From Nothopassalora personata (taxonomy: Eukaryota; Ascomycota; Dothideomycetes; Mycosphaerellales; Mycosphaerellaceae), in NCBI GenBank assembly GCA_033816765.1, contig CM066293.1:3348001-3412000 (forward strand): 64,000 nucleotides of DNA, given 5' to 3'. The stretch's first letter is position 1. Every line of letters begins with the position of its first letter. Position numbers and translations under genes: made by a program. Positions 8,770-21,578 of the stretch are shown one piece after another. The notes under the pieces were generated by a model. The model had not been told where the DNA came from, did not search any database, and saw only the letters and a list, made by a program, of their open reading frames with translations.

Positions 8770-10790
8770 AGCCTAAGTATTACATAACTCCCTTTAGTCG
8801 CTTATTCCTAAGGAGCTAATCCTTTTCCCAAATGGTATGTGGTTCGCTATACTTCGTGCCTAGAGGCTTCGGCTAGAACCTATAGCCCGTTGCCCTATGT
8901 CTACACTTATAGTCTATTACGTTCCTAGATCTTCTACGATTCTAAGTAGAGAGCCCGTATATACTATACTACTATTCGTAGTTCGTTTAAGACGAAAGTT
9001 CCTACCGGTGTTAGGTATCCGGTATCCGTTATTCGGCTTCCTATAGGTAGTCGTTTAATAACCGCTTTAGCTAAGTTCTTAGTATTGTTTATAGTTAGGT
9101 AGTCCTATACTATGCCCCTTATTATGTCGAGTGTCTTGTCGAATTCGTTAGGGTTTAGGTATCGTTTCCCTAAGAACTTTAGTAGGAATTCCTCGTACCT
9201 TCGTTAGAGGTAGATAATTAACTTATAGAGTTTCTTTAGCGTATCTACCATGAATGTGTATACTTCGTTTTCGTCGTCGGTATCGCTCTCTTCTTCTTTG
9301 GATAAGTCCTCGCTTAACTCCTCCGGTACGTAATCTTCTTCGATAGTATCTAGTTCGTTTGTTTATTGTTCTAGTACTAGTAACTAGCGTCCGTCCCATT
9401 CTAGATCCTAGTTTTCTTTATTATCGTTGTAGAAGCAAGATTCGTCTATGTCTACTTCTTAGAGCTTGTTTTGTCCGTGCTAAGCTCCTAGGGTTCCTAC
9501 TAGTTGTCGTGGCTAGTACCCTACGCCTAACTTAGCGTCGTAGTAGGTTTAACACGAGTCCTAGTAACAGAATCGCTAGTAAAGGCTTCCGTAACCGTGT
9601 CGAGATTCCTTCTCAACTTTATAGTTAACTCGTTGTGCTATTATGCTAAATAATCTAATAGTCTTTAATTGTTAGTCATTCGGTAGTAGTGTATGTTATT
9701 GAATATAGTATCCTCCTCGTCCTTATAAGGGGTCCAGGAGAGGCGTCGTAACCCGGGTACTATCCTTCTCCTCTACTCTCTAGGTATAGTTGAATTGTCG
9801 GGGTCTAACACTACTCCTAGATTTGCCTACCTTTAGTTACATTATATTGAACTACTCGCGGCGCACTATATTTTTACCGCGGCAATCCCGCGCTATGTAG
9901 CCTTCCTTACTATAGGCATAACATATGAGTTTTCCTTTTCCTTTAAAGGGCTTCCCGTGGCCCCTACTCTTATCGATCCTCTGTCCTCGTTAGGTAACGT
10001 CCAGTTCTATTAGCTATAGTCTATAGTAGGGCTGGCTTTATCGTAAGAATTCTCCCTTTGTAACGTACCCTCCTAAGGGTCTACGATCCGGAGCGTATCC
10101 TACTATTCCTCCTACTTTAGAGTCGTGTTTCTTTTCCTAGTGTCGTTCCTAGAGCTAGTTATCGATGTTAATCGACGCCTTTATTAGCTCTTCGAGGTTA
10201 GTGATCCGTCCCCCGTGTCTTATTAACTCGTCCTTAACGGAGTCCTTAAGTCTACGTCGGAACATAGTTATTAACGCCGTCTAGTCCCATCCGGTGATTT
10301 GTCCGTATTCTTCGAATTTGGCGGCATACTCTAAAGTAGACGTCTTCTACTTTAGGTGTTGAATGATTCGTATAGCCTATTAGACTTCGTTCGAGGTTCT
10401 AAAGATTGACTTCATCTTTTCTTTAAAAAGGGTGTAGCTTCTAAACATTCCGGTGGGGTCTTGTCGTCCTATACCTTCGAGGTATTCCTTAAGGTAAGGT
10501 TTAATCCAGTTCTGCGCACTTCCGCGAAGGTACGTAATAGCGAAGATAGTTCTTTTATTAGCATCGACTAGGTTAAACATAAGATACATATCTATCTAAT
10601 TAACCCAGTCGTCGAACTTAGCTCTATCTCTATAGAAGAGGTCTAGCTTAGTAGCCTTAACGTCGTTCTTCCTTAGAGTAGGCTCGTTATCGTTATTAGA
10701 CTTATCGTCCTTCGTAGTAGTCTATTGTAGTAGCGCACGGCGGATGCTTCCTACTTCGCTAGGGGCGGGTGTTCCCCTACTAGCTGCTTA
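8770..10790 (-). pseudogene. Gypsy-A copy 2 gag
   Basis: The longest open piece (10380-10589) matches the retrotransposon Gag capsid fold by its AQNWIKPYLKEYL and MFRSYTLFKEKMKSIF segments. A nucleocapsid knuckle follows near 9870-9950 (CYAYSKEGYIARDCRGKN; the second Cys and the His are replaced by Tyr). It lies between the 5' LTR and protease. RIP stops prevent expression. Confidence 0.82.
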
Positions 10791-10819
10791 AGTAGCGCTT
10801 ATCCTAAGGGCGTTTAAAG

Positions 10820-11179
10820 TGTTATTATCTCGTTCTAGGGCTAATCTCAAAAGAGAGATAAGTTAAGTTACGTAGCGGTATTCTTTAGAGAGGCTAAAGT
10901 AAACTAAGCGAAGATGAATAATTAGAGTAAGAGTGTATTCTAATTAGTGAGATAGTAACATAAGTTGAACGCATTAGAACTATAAGGGTTTCTAGCGTTC
11001 CTAAATACAAAGAAGATCCGTAGATCTCGGTGATTAGTCTAATTAGTCTAAGCATGAGCAGTCTAATTAGTCTAAGCATAAGCAGTCTAATCGCTCTAAG
11101 TCTAATCGCTTAGGTAGGATAAGTTACGTATTTGTCTCGTCGTTATGATTCTAGGGTCCATAGGAATCATTCCGTAACA
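10820..11179 (-). repeat. 5' LTR of Gypsy-A copy 2 (alpha type)
   Basis: A 360-bp LTR, the partner of 4270-4629, ending CCGTAACA next to the duplicated ATAAT. Inside the element it abuts CTTTAAACGCCC (minus strand, about 10808-10819), the presumed primer-binding site. Confidence 0.93.
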
Positions 11180-13554
11180 ATAATACGCCTAAAGAAGACC
11201 TAATTAGGTAGCTACTATAGACATTAAACACCGCTATAGTTACACCGCGGGCCGGTAGAGAACCGTCGGGACCGAGGGGTTAGAACCCGCTACTATAGGA
11301 TAGTAGAGTAGGGACTTTTCGCGACTACTTCGTATAGATAAAGAGCGCTTTTAGGATACTATCCACCCTAAAACCGACGCTCTCTAACGAGTTCTATTAG
11401 GACGTATTTAACAATATCCTACTAGCTAGTTAGCGTACTAGGATATAACATTTCTAGGAGAAAGGAGACGGCGAATATAGGAAGGACCCCGTTACCTTCT
11501 TTATATAGCTAGATAAGGTTTTTAGAGATAGCAATAAGCGCGCTAAGGCCCTTAAGTAACTTACTAAGATTAGATACGTAAATAGCTAACCTTAGCGCAA
11601 TTACTAGATAAAATTCAACGGGCTCCTACTAAGTACCGGTAGGGAAGACTAGTCTAACGACGCTAAGATTAGATACTTACGTAATACCTTCTTAAATCCT
11701 ATACGAATATATACGGCGGCTATACTAAAAAGGGGGGACTACTTTAAGTTTGTAGAGGAGGTTAAGAGAATTATAACTAACCTCGAGGGTATAGACTAGT
11801 TTAAGGTAGCCTATAAGAAGTAGAAGGGAAATAATAGAGACTCTAGCGCGACTACTACAGTTACTACTCGCTCTTTCGCGGGACCTAACGTAATACGGGT
11901 TAATACTAACGGTAATACCGTTATAGTACTAACCTAAACTAGCGGGGGCCGCTCTAGAAGTTATAGAGACCGGAAGGAGGATACGGGGAAGTAGAGAGTA
12001 AAATAGGTCGATACTACTAAAAGAGACTAATGACGCTAAGAATAGCTCTATTTCTACTACGGAGTAAGCGGCTACCGGGCAAAGAAGTGCCTATACGCTA
12101 TAGTAGTTAACCCTACTAAGATTAACGTAATATACGTTAAACTAATCTTAAAGGGTAATAGTTTTAAGTTAGATTCCGAAGATATAGGAAAAGACTAACT
12201 CCTAGGCAAAAGCTAGTACTAGGAGATAAATAAGTACTAGTAATAGGGTAGAACGTAGTTAATAGTTCTATAATTAGGAACCTTATATATCCTAAATAAA
12301 AGTTATAGAATATTTACCCTTATTAATAAAGAATATATATACTATACTATAATTAACGGGGACCTAGTAAAAGGCCTCGGTCTTACGTATATTAGTAACG
12401 AGAGCCGTAAGGCTATAGGGTTTACGAAGGCAATATAAAACTCGATTAAAGGAGTAGTTACCTTCTATATAGAAATAGCCGGGATCCGCTAGGTTATATA
12501 CGCTTATATTATACCTAATATAGATTTCCTAATAATCCTAGGGAACCTATAGAAGGCGTATAATTAGATCCGTATAGCGCTAAAAAAGCGCCGGTACTAC
12601 TATAGCTTAGTAAAGAAATAGGTACCTAAAGGACGTAACTATAAAGAACGCGAAGCGGGTAAGTACTTCGCTACGATTAACGCGGCTACCGTAGAGGATA
12701 TTAAGAAAGACCTTAGTAAGAAGGAGCTACCTACCTAGGAGGAGCTTAAGAAAATACTACCCCTAGAACTTTAGGATATACTTCCCCTATTCTCTACTTA
12801 GGAAGTAGATAAGCTAGCTCCGTACTATAGTAACCTAGATTATAAGATTAAGATCTAGATAAAACTAGACGGGAGCTAGGAGCTATTACCCTAGGGACTA
12901 CTATATAGTATATCGAAAGACGAGCTACTTATTCTACGTAAGTTACTAATAGAATTACAGCGTAAGGATTATATCTATCTATCTACCTTAGAAGCAGCGG
13001 CCCCCGTCCTATTTATAAAGAAGTACGGAGGTAGGCTTAGATTCTACTACGACTATAGAGCGCTAAACGTAATTACTAAGTAGGATCGTTACCTACTCCC
13101 CAAAATTCTAGAGACTATTTAAAACCTAACGGGGGCTAAATATTTTACTAAGGTTAACGTAGTAGCCGCGTTCTATACCTCCGGATAGCGTATAGCGAAG
13201 AGTATAAAACGGCTTTCTAAACTAGGTTTAGGCTATGTAAGTAGTTAATTTATCCGTTTAATTTATCCGGCGCCCCGGTAATATTCTAGCGGTATATTAA
13301 TAGTTCACTACGGGACTATCTAGATAAGTTTACCTTAGCTTATACTAATAACGTCGCTATTTACTTAGACGGGATAAAAGAGGACTATTTCTAGAAGGTT
13401 TACGTTGTTCTCTAGAAGCTTTAGGACGGAGGCCTTTTTCTAGACCTAGCGAAATATAAGTTTACCTAAAAGAAGGTTAAGTACCTTAGGTTTATTATAT
13501 ATACTAACGGAATAGGAGTAGGACCCGACCTAGAAAAGGTATTAGCCGTAGAAG

Positions 13555-13914
13555 TGTTACGGAATAATTCCTATAGACCCTAGAATCATAATGAACAAGA
13601 CGAGCACGTGACTTATCCTACCTAAGCGCTTAGACTTAGGGCGATTAGACTACTTATACTTAGACTAATTACCGAGATCTACGAATCTCCTTTATATTTA
13701 GGAACGCTAAGAACCCCTTATAGTTTCGATACGTTTAACTTACTATTCAATATTACTATTTAGAATACACTATAACCTAACCTCTACCTTACTACTACTT
13801 AGTCTTTATAAGATAAGACAGCTACTACTTTATACTTCCTATTAGCCCGAGAATAAACCCAATTAAGCTTATCTTCTTAACTTGTAATATTATTAGGTTA
13901 TACTAAACCTAATA
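13555..13914 (+). repeat. 5' LTR of Gypsy-A copy 3 (beta type)
   Basis: A 360-bp LTR starting TGTTACGGAATAATTCC and ending AAACCTAATA. The second half differs from alpha LTRs. It is shorter than its partner (39567-39971, 405 bp) partly because a repeat unit of the U3 array is missing. Confidence 0.9.
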
Positions 13915-14797
13915 GCTTTAAACGCCCTCTCCGATAGGAGACTAATAGAGTAAACGGGGAACACCCGCCCCTAGTAAAGCAAGTAGAGCCTAACGACCTT
14001 AGACCGTAAACGATACTATTAATGCCTTAGCTACTTATATAGGTAACGATACCCTTAAGGTTAGTAAGCTAGAATACTACTATAGCGACCGAGACAAGTT
14101 CGATACTTAGGTCTCTTAGATAGATATATACTTTTTGTTTAATTCTATACCTAAGAACCTTAAGCCTATCTTTACTACTACCTTCTTAAGAGAACGAGTA
14201 TAGCATTAGGTTAAACTATTCCTTAGGAAATACCTAGATAGTAACGGAGAAGACAATGCCGACGGAATCTTTAGGTTATATAACTATCTTAAGTATACTA
14301 TAAAGAGCGTCTTTAGTGTCTCTAATAAGATTACTACTACCGTTCGTGTTATTTAGCATTTAACCTAGAAGACATCTACTACCGAATATACTACTAAATT
14401 CTAGGAATACGCGTAAATTACTAACTAGGACGACGAAGCACTTTAAGTTATATATCGAAGAGGACTAAAGGAGTATATTAAGGATAAGTTAATAAGGGAC
14501 GGTCGGAAGATCGATAGCTTAGGCGACCTCGTTAGAGTTACGATTAATCTTAACGATAAGCTCTACGAGAGAGCTATAGAACGACGATACAACTCTAAGG
14601 TATTTGGAAAGGCTCGATATATACTAGGCTACGATAACCGTAATAGAGGCTTCTACGATAACTATAATAATAAGCCTAGGGATAAACCGTACTACGGACT
14701 ATAGCTAATAGAGCTCGACGTTACCGAGAAAGGTCGTAAGATTAGGAATAGTAATAGGAATAGAGCATCCCGGAGTTCGAAAGAAATACGAACTTAC

Positions 14798-14959
14798 TGT
14801 AAGGGGCGGGCCCCTGTTTCTTAGCATAGGCTACGCCTATACGTTTAGATTGCTTTCCGACACCTTTTCTTCGGACAGCATGTAACTTCCCCTTTCTTCT
14901 ATATCGAACTTATTACAAACTTCATAGAACTTTAGTATATACGTCGTTCACCCGTAACA
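14798..14959 (+). repeat. 5' LTR of Gypsy-B copy 2
   Basis: A 162-bp LTR starting TGTAAGGGGCGGGCCCC and ending CACCCGTAACA. It is unusually short for a Gypsy LTR. Its partner is 21417-21578. Confidence 0.93.
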
Positions 14960-14989
14960 TTAAGTTCGATCCATTCGAATTAGCTAGGC

Positions 14990-16140
14990 ACCTACTATTA
15001 AAGAGACGGGATACGTAATAACGTCGCCGGGTAGCGAGAACCCCGGGACTAGTGCCCCGAATAAAAACTTCTAACTTATGCTACAGCAACTGTACTAGCG
15101 ATAGGAAGAGATACAAGCCGAGTTAATTATAACGCGTACCGCTTTAAAAGAATCGGAAGACGCTCGACGTTAGTTAACACCTATAGTCTCGCTACTAGTT
15201 TATAACGAGACGACTACTAGTAACCTAATAAGACAGCTACTATAGACGCTAAACACCGCCGCGCCCTCGCCGCGCACCGGAGAAGAACCGTCGGGTCCTA
15301 GAGGTTAGAACCCCCCTCCCTAAGACGGTAAGGTAGAGACATTCCGCGATTACTTCTTAAGGTTAAAGAGCTCTTTTAGGGTACGATCCGCCCTAAAACC
15401 GACGCTCTCTAAGGAGTATTACTAGGACGCGATTAACGACACCTTACTAGCGAGAGAGCGTACTAGGATGCGGCACTTCTAGGACAAGGGAGACGGCGAA
15501 CTTAGGAAGGACCCCGTTACTTTCTTTACGTAACTCGAGAAAGTCTTCGGTAATAGTAACGAGCGCGCTAAGGCCCTAGAGTAGCTTACTAAGATTAAAC
15601 ATGCAAACGGTTAACCTTAGTACGATTACTAGATAAAATTCGACGGACTCCTACTAAGCGCCGGCGGAGAGAACTAGAGCGACGACGCGAAGATTAGTTA
15701 CTTACGTAACACCTTCTCGAACCCCGTTCGGATGTATACGGCGGCTATACTAAAGAAGGAGGACCACTACGAGTTTACGGGGGAGGTCGAACGGATTATA
15801 ACTAACCTCGAGGACACGGACCAGTTTAAAATAGCCTATAAGAGGTAGAAGGACAATAATAAGGACTCTAGTGCGACCGCTATAGTTACTACCCGTTCTT
15901 TTACGAGAGCGGCTAGTAGCTAGGTTAATGCCGATAGTAACACTATTATAGTACCAACCCGGACAAGCGGAGGCCGCTCTAGAAGTCGTGGAGATCGGAA
16001 GGAGGACAAAGGGAGGTAGAGAGCAAAATAGGTAGACACCGCGGAGAGGGATCGTAGGCGCTAAGAACAGCTCTGTTTCCGCTATAGAGCGAGCGGACAT
16101 CGAGTGAAGGAATGCCCGTACGCCGTAGTAGTCAATCCTA
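14990..16140 (+). pseudogene. Gypsy-B copy 2 gag
   Basis: Gag-like frame with Arg/Glu/Lys-rich capsid sequence and a nucleocapsid knuckle at about 16076-16120 (CFRYRASGHRVKEC: C-X2-C-X4-H-X4-C with the second Cys replaced by Tyr). It is followed directly by the protease region. TAG/TAA codons at Gln/Trp positions break it. The minus-strand open frame at 15750-16100 is the complement of this region. Confidence 0.8.
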
Positions 16141-16199
16141 CTAGGATTAATGCGGCCTCGGTCGCGCCGATCCTAGAGGACGATGGATTTAAGTCGGGT

Positions 16200-19100
16200 C
16201 CCGAAGAGATAGGAAAAGACTAGCTCCTAGTTAAAAGCTAGAACTAGGAGACAAAGAAGCACTAGTAAAGGGGTAGAACGCAGTTAAGCGTTCTATAAAT
16301 AGGAATCTTGTATATACCGACGTACTCCTAAACGAAAGTTACGGAACGTTTGCCCTTATCGATAAAGGATACATGTGCTACGCTATAATTCACGGAGACC
16401 TAGCGAAAGGCCTCGGTCTTACGTATGTTAGTAACGAGAGCCGTAAGGCTATAGGGTTTACGAAGGCGATGCGGAACTCGATCGAAGGAGTAGTCGCCTT
16501 CCGCATAGAAACTACCGGGATCTACTAGGTAGTTTATGCTTACGTCGTGCCTAATCTAGACTTCCCTATAATCCTAGGGAACCCGTAGAAGGCGCATAAC
16601 TAGATCCGGACTACGCCTAAAAAGCGCCGGTACTACTATAGCTTAGTAAAGAAATAGGTACCCGAAGGACGTAACTACAAAGAACACGAATCGGGTAAGC
16701 GTTTCGCTACGATTACCGCGGTAACCGTAGAAGATATTAAGAAAGCCCTTAGTAAGAAGGAGCCGCCTACGCGAGAGGAACTTAAGAAGGGCTTACCTCT
16801 AGAACTTTAGGATATGTTACCGCTGTTTTCTACTAGGGAAGCTAATAAACTAGCTCCGTACCGCGGCGACCTTAACTATAAGATCGAGATACGGACGAAA
16901 GCCGGCGGAAGCCCGGAACAATTGCCCTAGGGACCGCTCTATAGCATGTCTAAAGACGAGCTACTTGTCCTCCGGAAGTTACTAACGGAACTATAGCGTA
17001 AGGGTTACATTCGCCCTTTTACCTTAGAAGCGGCGGCTCCCGTCTTGTTCGTAAGGAAGCCCGGGGGAGGACTTAGGTTCTACTATAATTATAGAGCATT
17101 GAACTCGATTACTAAGTAGGACCGTTATCCGCTACCATTAATCCCGGAAACCATTCGGAATCTAACGGGCGCTAGATAGATTACGAAGGTTAACGTTATT
17201 ACCGCATTCTACTACCTTCGGATAGCTCGAGGCGAAGAGTATAAGACGGCTTTTCGAACTAGATTTAGTCTTTAGGAGTGGCTAGTATGTCCGTTTGGTT
17301 TGTCCGGGGCCCCTGCAATATTCTAGCGGTACATTAACAGTTTATTACGGGACTACCTAGACGACTTTACCTCGGCCTACGCTAACGACGTCGTTGTTTA
17401 CTCCGACGGAACAAAAAAGGACTATTTCTAGAAGGTTCGTATCGTGCTCTAGAAGCTTTAGGACGGAGGCCTTTTCCTAGATCTAGGGAAGTGTAAGTTC
17501 GTATAGAAGAAGGTTAAGTACCTCGGGTTTATTGTACACGCCGACGGGATAGGAGTAGGACCCGACCCCGAGAAGGTAGTAGTAGTGAAGGACTAGAAGG
17601 CACCAGTTACCTAGAAGGAAGTACGGCGTTTCTTAGGCTTCGCGAACTACTACCGGATGTTTATTCTAAACTATTCGAAGCTCGCCGAGCCCTTAACGTT
17701 GCTAACCGGTAAGAACAAGGTATTTTCCTAGGGAGATCGTTAGGCTAATACGTTTAAGTCCCTAAAGGATAAGTACTGTAAAGCACTAGTTTTAGCCTAC
17801 TAGAACCCGGAGCTCCCTACCTTTTTAGAGACGGACTATAGCGGCTTTACGCTTAGAGGCGCCCTCCTATAAGAAAAGGACGGAGTCGTGAAACTAGTAG
17901 GATTCTACTCGAAGAAGCTTAATAAGGCTAAGATTAACTACGATATTTACGATAAGGAGATGCTCGCGGTAGTGTCCTATCTTAAGGAATAGGCTCCCGA
18001 GTTAAAAACATGTAGGCCCTTTACAATCTAGACGGACTATAAGAACCTAGAATACTTTATAACGAAGAGACAGCTTTCCGAACGGTAGATCCGGTAGGTT
18101 AAGGAAGTTACAAAATTCTAGTTTTTACTAGTGTATAGGCCGGGCACCGAGGCGATTGTGCCGGACGCCCTTTCTCGAAGGGAGTAGGACATACTTAGGT
18201 AGGACGACAAGTTATTACGGTATCGTAGGTTTCTTAAACCGGACATCGTAAAGAATTGGCCGGGCTCGAGGGTAGTAGACGTTAGCTCGACTATAAAGGT
18301 TTCGTTAGTACGAATCTTAGCTACGTAGTTCGAAGGACTATCCGCTATAGAAGAGGCGGATTTACCGGGCGTACTATAGGGACCCTTCTAAGACTAGGAG
18401 CTAAACGACCTCTAGGAAAGAACTATCGAGAAGGATAGCACGTTCTAAGCGGTACACCGCGCGATTAAGGTAGGAGCGCGTTCACTTCCTAGCGAGGTAA
18501 AACTCAAGGTATAAGTAGGTAACTATAGCATCGACCGTAACGGGTATCTTCGCTACCGCGGTAGGATTTAGGTGCCTAGAGCTCCTAGTTCTACGGAGTC
18601 CGACTATAAGGAGGCGGACACAGCGATTCTATAGAACGATACCCTTCGAACTAAGCTAATCTAATCCGTACACAATTTACCGGTATACGGCCACCCTAGC
18701 CGGGACTCTATAGCATCGATACTAAGTCGCAACTTCTACTAGCCCCTATAGTCTAAGCACGTGAGGCAGTTCTTAAGGAACTGTGACTACTGCGGTAGGA
18801 ATAAGGTGTAGAGAGAATAAAAACACGGCCTCCTACAACCCTTACCGGTCCCCGACCGATTCTTCTAGGAGATCTCGATAGATTTTATAACGGACATGCC
18901 CGAGTCGTAAGGGAACACTTGCCTCTAGGTAATTAAGGATCGACTAAGTAAGACCGTCGTTTTAGAAGCGATGCCTACTATAAAAGCCGAGGACTACGCT
19001 AAAAGGTTCTTAGACTACTAGGTGAGATACTACGGCCTCCCTTAAGCTATTACGAGTAACCGGGGTACTAACTAGACGAGTACCTTCTAGAGGACCTTCT

Positions 19101-20040
19101 ATCGTTTAACCGGTGTAAAACAGAGGCTTAGCTCCGCCTACCACTTATAAACCGACGGAGGCCCGGAACGGTTAAACTAGGAAGTCTAGGCTTACCTTCG
19201 CAACTATATTAACTATAAGCAGTCCGACTGGAAACGCTAGCTCCCCACGGCGCAACTTGCTCTAAACGCGCGGTATTACGCTAGGCTAGGAATAAGCCCC
19301 TTCTTCGCGGTACACGGATACGAGGCACTATTACCCGTTTATTTATAACCGGATCTAGAGACCTCTTAGTTAGACGCCGCGTAACGGGTAACGCTATTCG
19401 TAGAAAGGATGTAAAAGATCATAGACCTATGTTAGGCGAGTATAGCGGAAGCCGCCTAAAAATAGGAGGACTACGCTAACCGGAATAGGAAGCCCGTACT
19501 AATCTATCGTATAGGCGATAAAGTTTAGCTAGATCTACGCAACTATGTTACTATACGACTAAAGAAGAGCCTCGACTATAGACACGCGAAGTATACGGTA
19601 GTAGAAGTAATCTTACCGTTATCTATATACTTATCTAGGATCCCCGACGGGATCTACCCGGTCTTCTATCCTAACTTACTACGACCTATAAGCTAAGACC
19701 CCTTGCCTAGATAGGAGATCGATAACAAATAGCCGGACCCTATTATAATTGAGTCTTACGAAGAGTAGTAGGTAGAAGAGATCCTTTACGCTAGAACTAA
19801 GGTTAGAGGTAGAGGCCGAGTACGCGAAGTCCTAGTAAAATAGACCGGATACTACAAGCCTACATAGGAACTATTAGGGTACCTCGCTGACACAGTAGCC
19901 GCGGATAACTTCGAGAGGAGATATAGTAACCTAATAACGTATAACGGACCGAAGGAGGTATAGGATATGAATAGAAGGGGGAGAAGGCGACAAGGTAAGG
20001 ATTACTAGGGATTTAGCGTAGATATAGGAGTTTAGGAAAA
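16200..20040 (+). pseudogene. Gypsy-B copy 2 pol (PR-RT-RH-IN-chromodomain)
   Basis: Reverse transcriptase spans about 16980-17580 ([26 protein letters not shown]). The catalytic motif reads YANDVVVYSDG near 17384, normally YADD, Asp to Asn by G-to-A change. RNase H starts at LETDYSGFTL near 17830. The integrase zinc domain is HNLPVYGHPSRDS to CDYCGRNKV (18670-18800), and the core contains ISIDFITDMPES and TNWTSTFWRTF-like sequence with W as TAG. A chromodomain lies at 19740-19900 (VEEILYARTKVRGRGRVREV followed by LVK-TGYYKPT-ELL). All breaks are RIP-type. Confidence 0.88.
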
Positions 20041-20340
20041 GGTAGGCGTTCTTTTAGGTTAGGGAGTCTTTTTAGGAGATAGAGAGAAGTAAGAAGGTAT
20101 AGGTAAGTTTAAGAGCGTTTTATTTCAGTAGCGTCCGCCGTAAAAGTAGCGGAGCCCGATCCCTTTCGAGATAACTGTATACTATAATAGCCCGGTCGCG
20201 GCCTACGCGAAAGACGAGGGCGCCCGAAGGCTAGTTAGTAGAGGCTAAGGCCTAACGCACGCGGCGCTAGCCTAGCTAGAGGTCGCGTAGGGCGCCCCCG
20301 GGACTAAGAGGTCGGTTAGCGATAGTTTTATAACGGGGCC

Positions 20341-20830
20341 CGTAGTATATACGTCTACCTAAAGGTAAGCTAAGCATTAGCTACAGTACCTATAACCTTA
20401 GTAGCGACCGTACTAAAAGAATCGGTAAGCGCGTATAAAGAGGCGGAGGCCGTAGAAACTTACCGGGAGAGCATGCTAGTACGCTAGAGAGGCTTTAAAG
20501 CCTTCTAGGCTTTAAGGACGGCGCGGAGCTTAGTACGGGCGTCGTCGCTAAAAGACCGTTAGCCGGTAGAAAAGTAGCGGAGGACGCTAGGGAGGATGCT
20601 TACGCGCGGTTCTAGTTAGTAGCGCAGGTCCACTTAGTATAGGCGGCATAGGCAAGCTCCGGCCCAAAACGCGCGGTTAGCGATAATTTTCCCTCGCGGT
20701 CCGCGCGGTACATACATGTCCTCGTAATGCTTACGATTAGTGTTATAGGCCTAGTAGGCGCGCGCGGTTGCGCCCTAACGATAATTAGCGGACCCCGATA
20801 AGAATAGGACGAGGACCGGTACTTATATGC
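20341..20830 (+). pseudogene. Gypsy-B downstream frame (copy 2), possible membrane protein
   Basis: Between the chromodomain and the 3' LTR a degenerate frame aligns with 43336-43805 in copy 1. It shows a hydrophobic start (ALATVPITLVATVLKESV), a soluble middle (LKDGAELSTGVVAKRP) and a long hydrophobic run (VLVMLTISVIGLVGARG). A one-base deletion near 20455, relative to copy 1, shifts the frame. I do not recognise the protein. An Env-like or accessory role is possible but unsupported. The minus-strand open frame at 20612-20950 is judged a shadow. Confidence 0.45.
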
Positions 20831-21416
20831 TAGGAGACGTAGTCTACGCCAGTAGAGGCGTAGGGGACGTAGTAGATGCGGCGTTAGGACATTTTGTGCT
20901 AGGCTCCGGTTAGAATATTTCGGTCTCCGTAGGAATTTATCCGGACTCACTTAATAGTGTTAATAGGAGATATGGTAGTAGTAGTTTCTATTCACGGCAT
21001 GCTATTAGTATCTATCGGAACCCGTAGGGAAAATGTCGTCTCCCTAAGCGATAGGCATAAGATACGCGAATATACCCCTAAGGCTAGAGACGCTTAGCTA
21101 GGGGGAGGGGGAGGGGCGACTTACGCGTGCGGTAGGTAATAAGGAAAAGAAAGAAAAGAAAAAAGAGAACGAGAACCTAGGGATATGTTCTAGGCTCCTA
21201 TTGTTTACATGTAATAATAGCTATTGTTACTTAATGGACAATAGCAAACCTTACACTCACCTAGGTAACAATACTTTATCTTGGCGTCGGCGGGGCTAGA
21301 CAATAAGGAAGAGAAGCTCGGGCACTTCCTATTACGAGCCTAACGAGAACACCTAAGACAATAAGCTCTAGGGCGGAGCTATAACTAGGGGCGGCGGAGG
21401 AGGAAGGGGGGGGTAG

Positions 21417-21578
21417 TATAAGGGGCGGGCCCCTATTTCTTAGCATAGGCTACGCCTGTACGTTCGGATTGCTTTCCGACACCTTTTCTTCGGATAGCGT
21501 GTAACTTCCCCTTTCTTCTATATCGAACTTATTATAAACTTTATAGAACTTTAGTATATACGTCGTTTACCCGTAACA
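21417..21578 (+). repeat. 3' LTR of Gypsy-B copy 2
   Basis: A 162-bp LTR preceded by a purine tract. It starts TATAAGGGGCGGGCCCC (TG changed to TA) and ends ACCCGTAACA, followed by the duplicated CTTAC. Confidence 0.93.

Larger units (their letters stand above)
4270..11179 (-). mobile_element. Gypsy-A copy 2, complete element
   Basis: A full-length 6,910-bp chromovirus in minus orientation with 360-bp LTRs at both ends and a perfect 5-bp target duplication ATAAT (4265-4269 and 11180-11184). Reading along the element: LTR, gag with CCHC knuckle, protease, reverse transcriptase, RNase H, integrase, chromodomain. Then, in the opposite direction, come a tRNA-like sequence and a coiled-coil frame, and finally the 3' LTR. 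It interrupts gag of Gypsy-B copy 1. LTR differences are almost all transitions in RIP context, so both LTRs were mutated after insertion. Confidence 0.93.
4021..12130 (+). pseudogene. Gypsy-B copy 1 gag, split by Gypsy-A copy 2
   Basis: The frame occupies 4021-4269 and 11185-12130 on either side of Gypsy-A copy 2. It aligns with gag of Gypsy-B copy 2 (14990-16140). A CCHC-type knuckle is recognisable near 12050-12100: LYFYYGVSGYRAKKC, where Tyr replaces the first Cys, a Cys and the His through RIP. Many in-frame TAG/TAA codons are present. Gag would have formed the virus-like particle coat and bound RNA. Confidence 0.75.
14798..21578 (+). mobile_element. Gypsy-B copy 2, complete element
   Basis: A 6,781-bp chromovirus with 162-bp LTRs and a perfect 5-bp target duplication CTTAC (14793-14797 and 21579-21583). 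It retains more CpA/TpG than Gypsy-B copy 1, so it is probably younger or less mutated. Order: LTR, gag with CCHC, protease, RT, RNase H, integrase with HHCC, chromodomain, an extra downstream frame, polypurine tract (GGAGGAGGAAGGGGGGG, about 21396-21413), LTR. It is inserted in gag of Gypsy-A copy 3. Confidence 0.94.

Noticed and set aside
15750..16100. 116-codon minus-strand open frame; similar frames at 20612-20950, 23020-23217, 30170-30355, 32136-32348, 33149-33349, 35021-35227 and 53588-53800
   Set aside because: All are complements of recognisable plus-strand retroelement genes. RIP creates stops mainly in the sense frame, leaving antisense frames open by chance.
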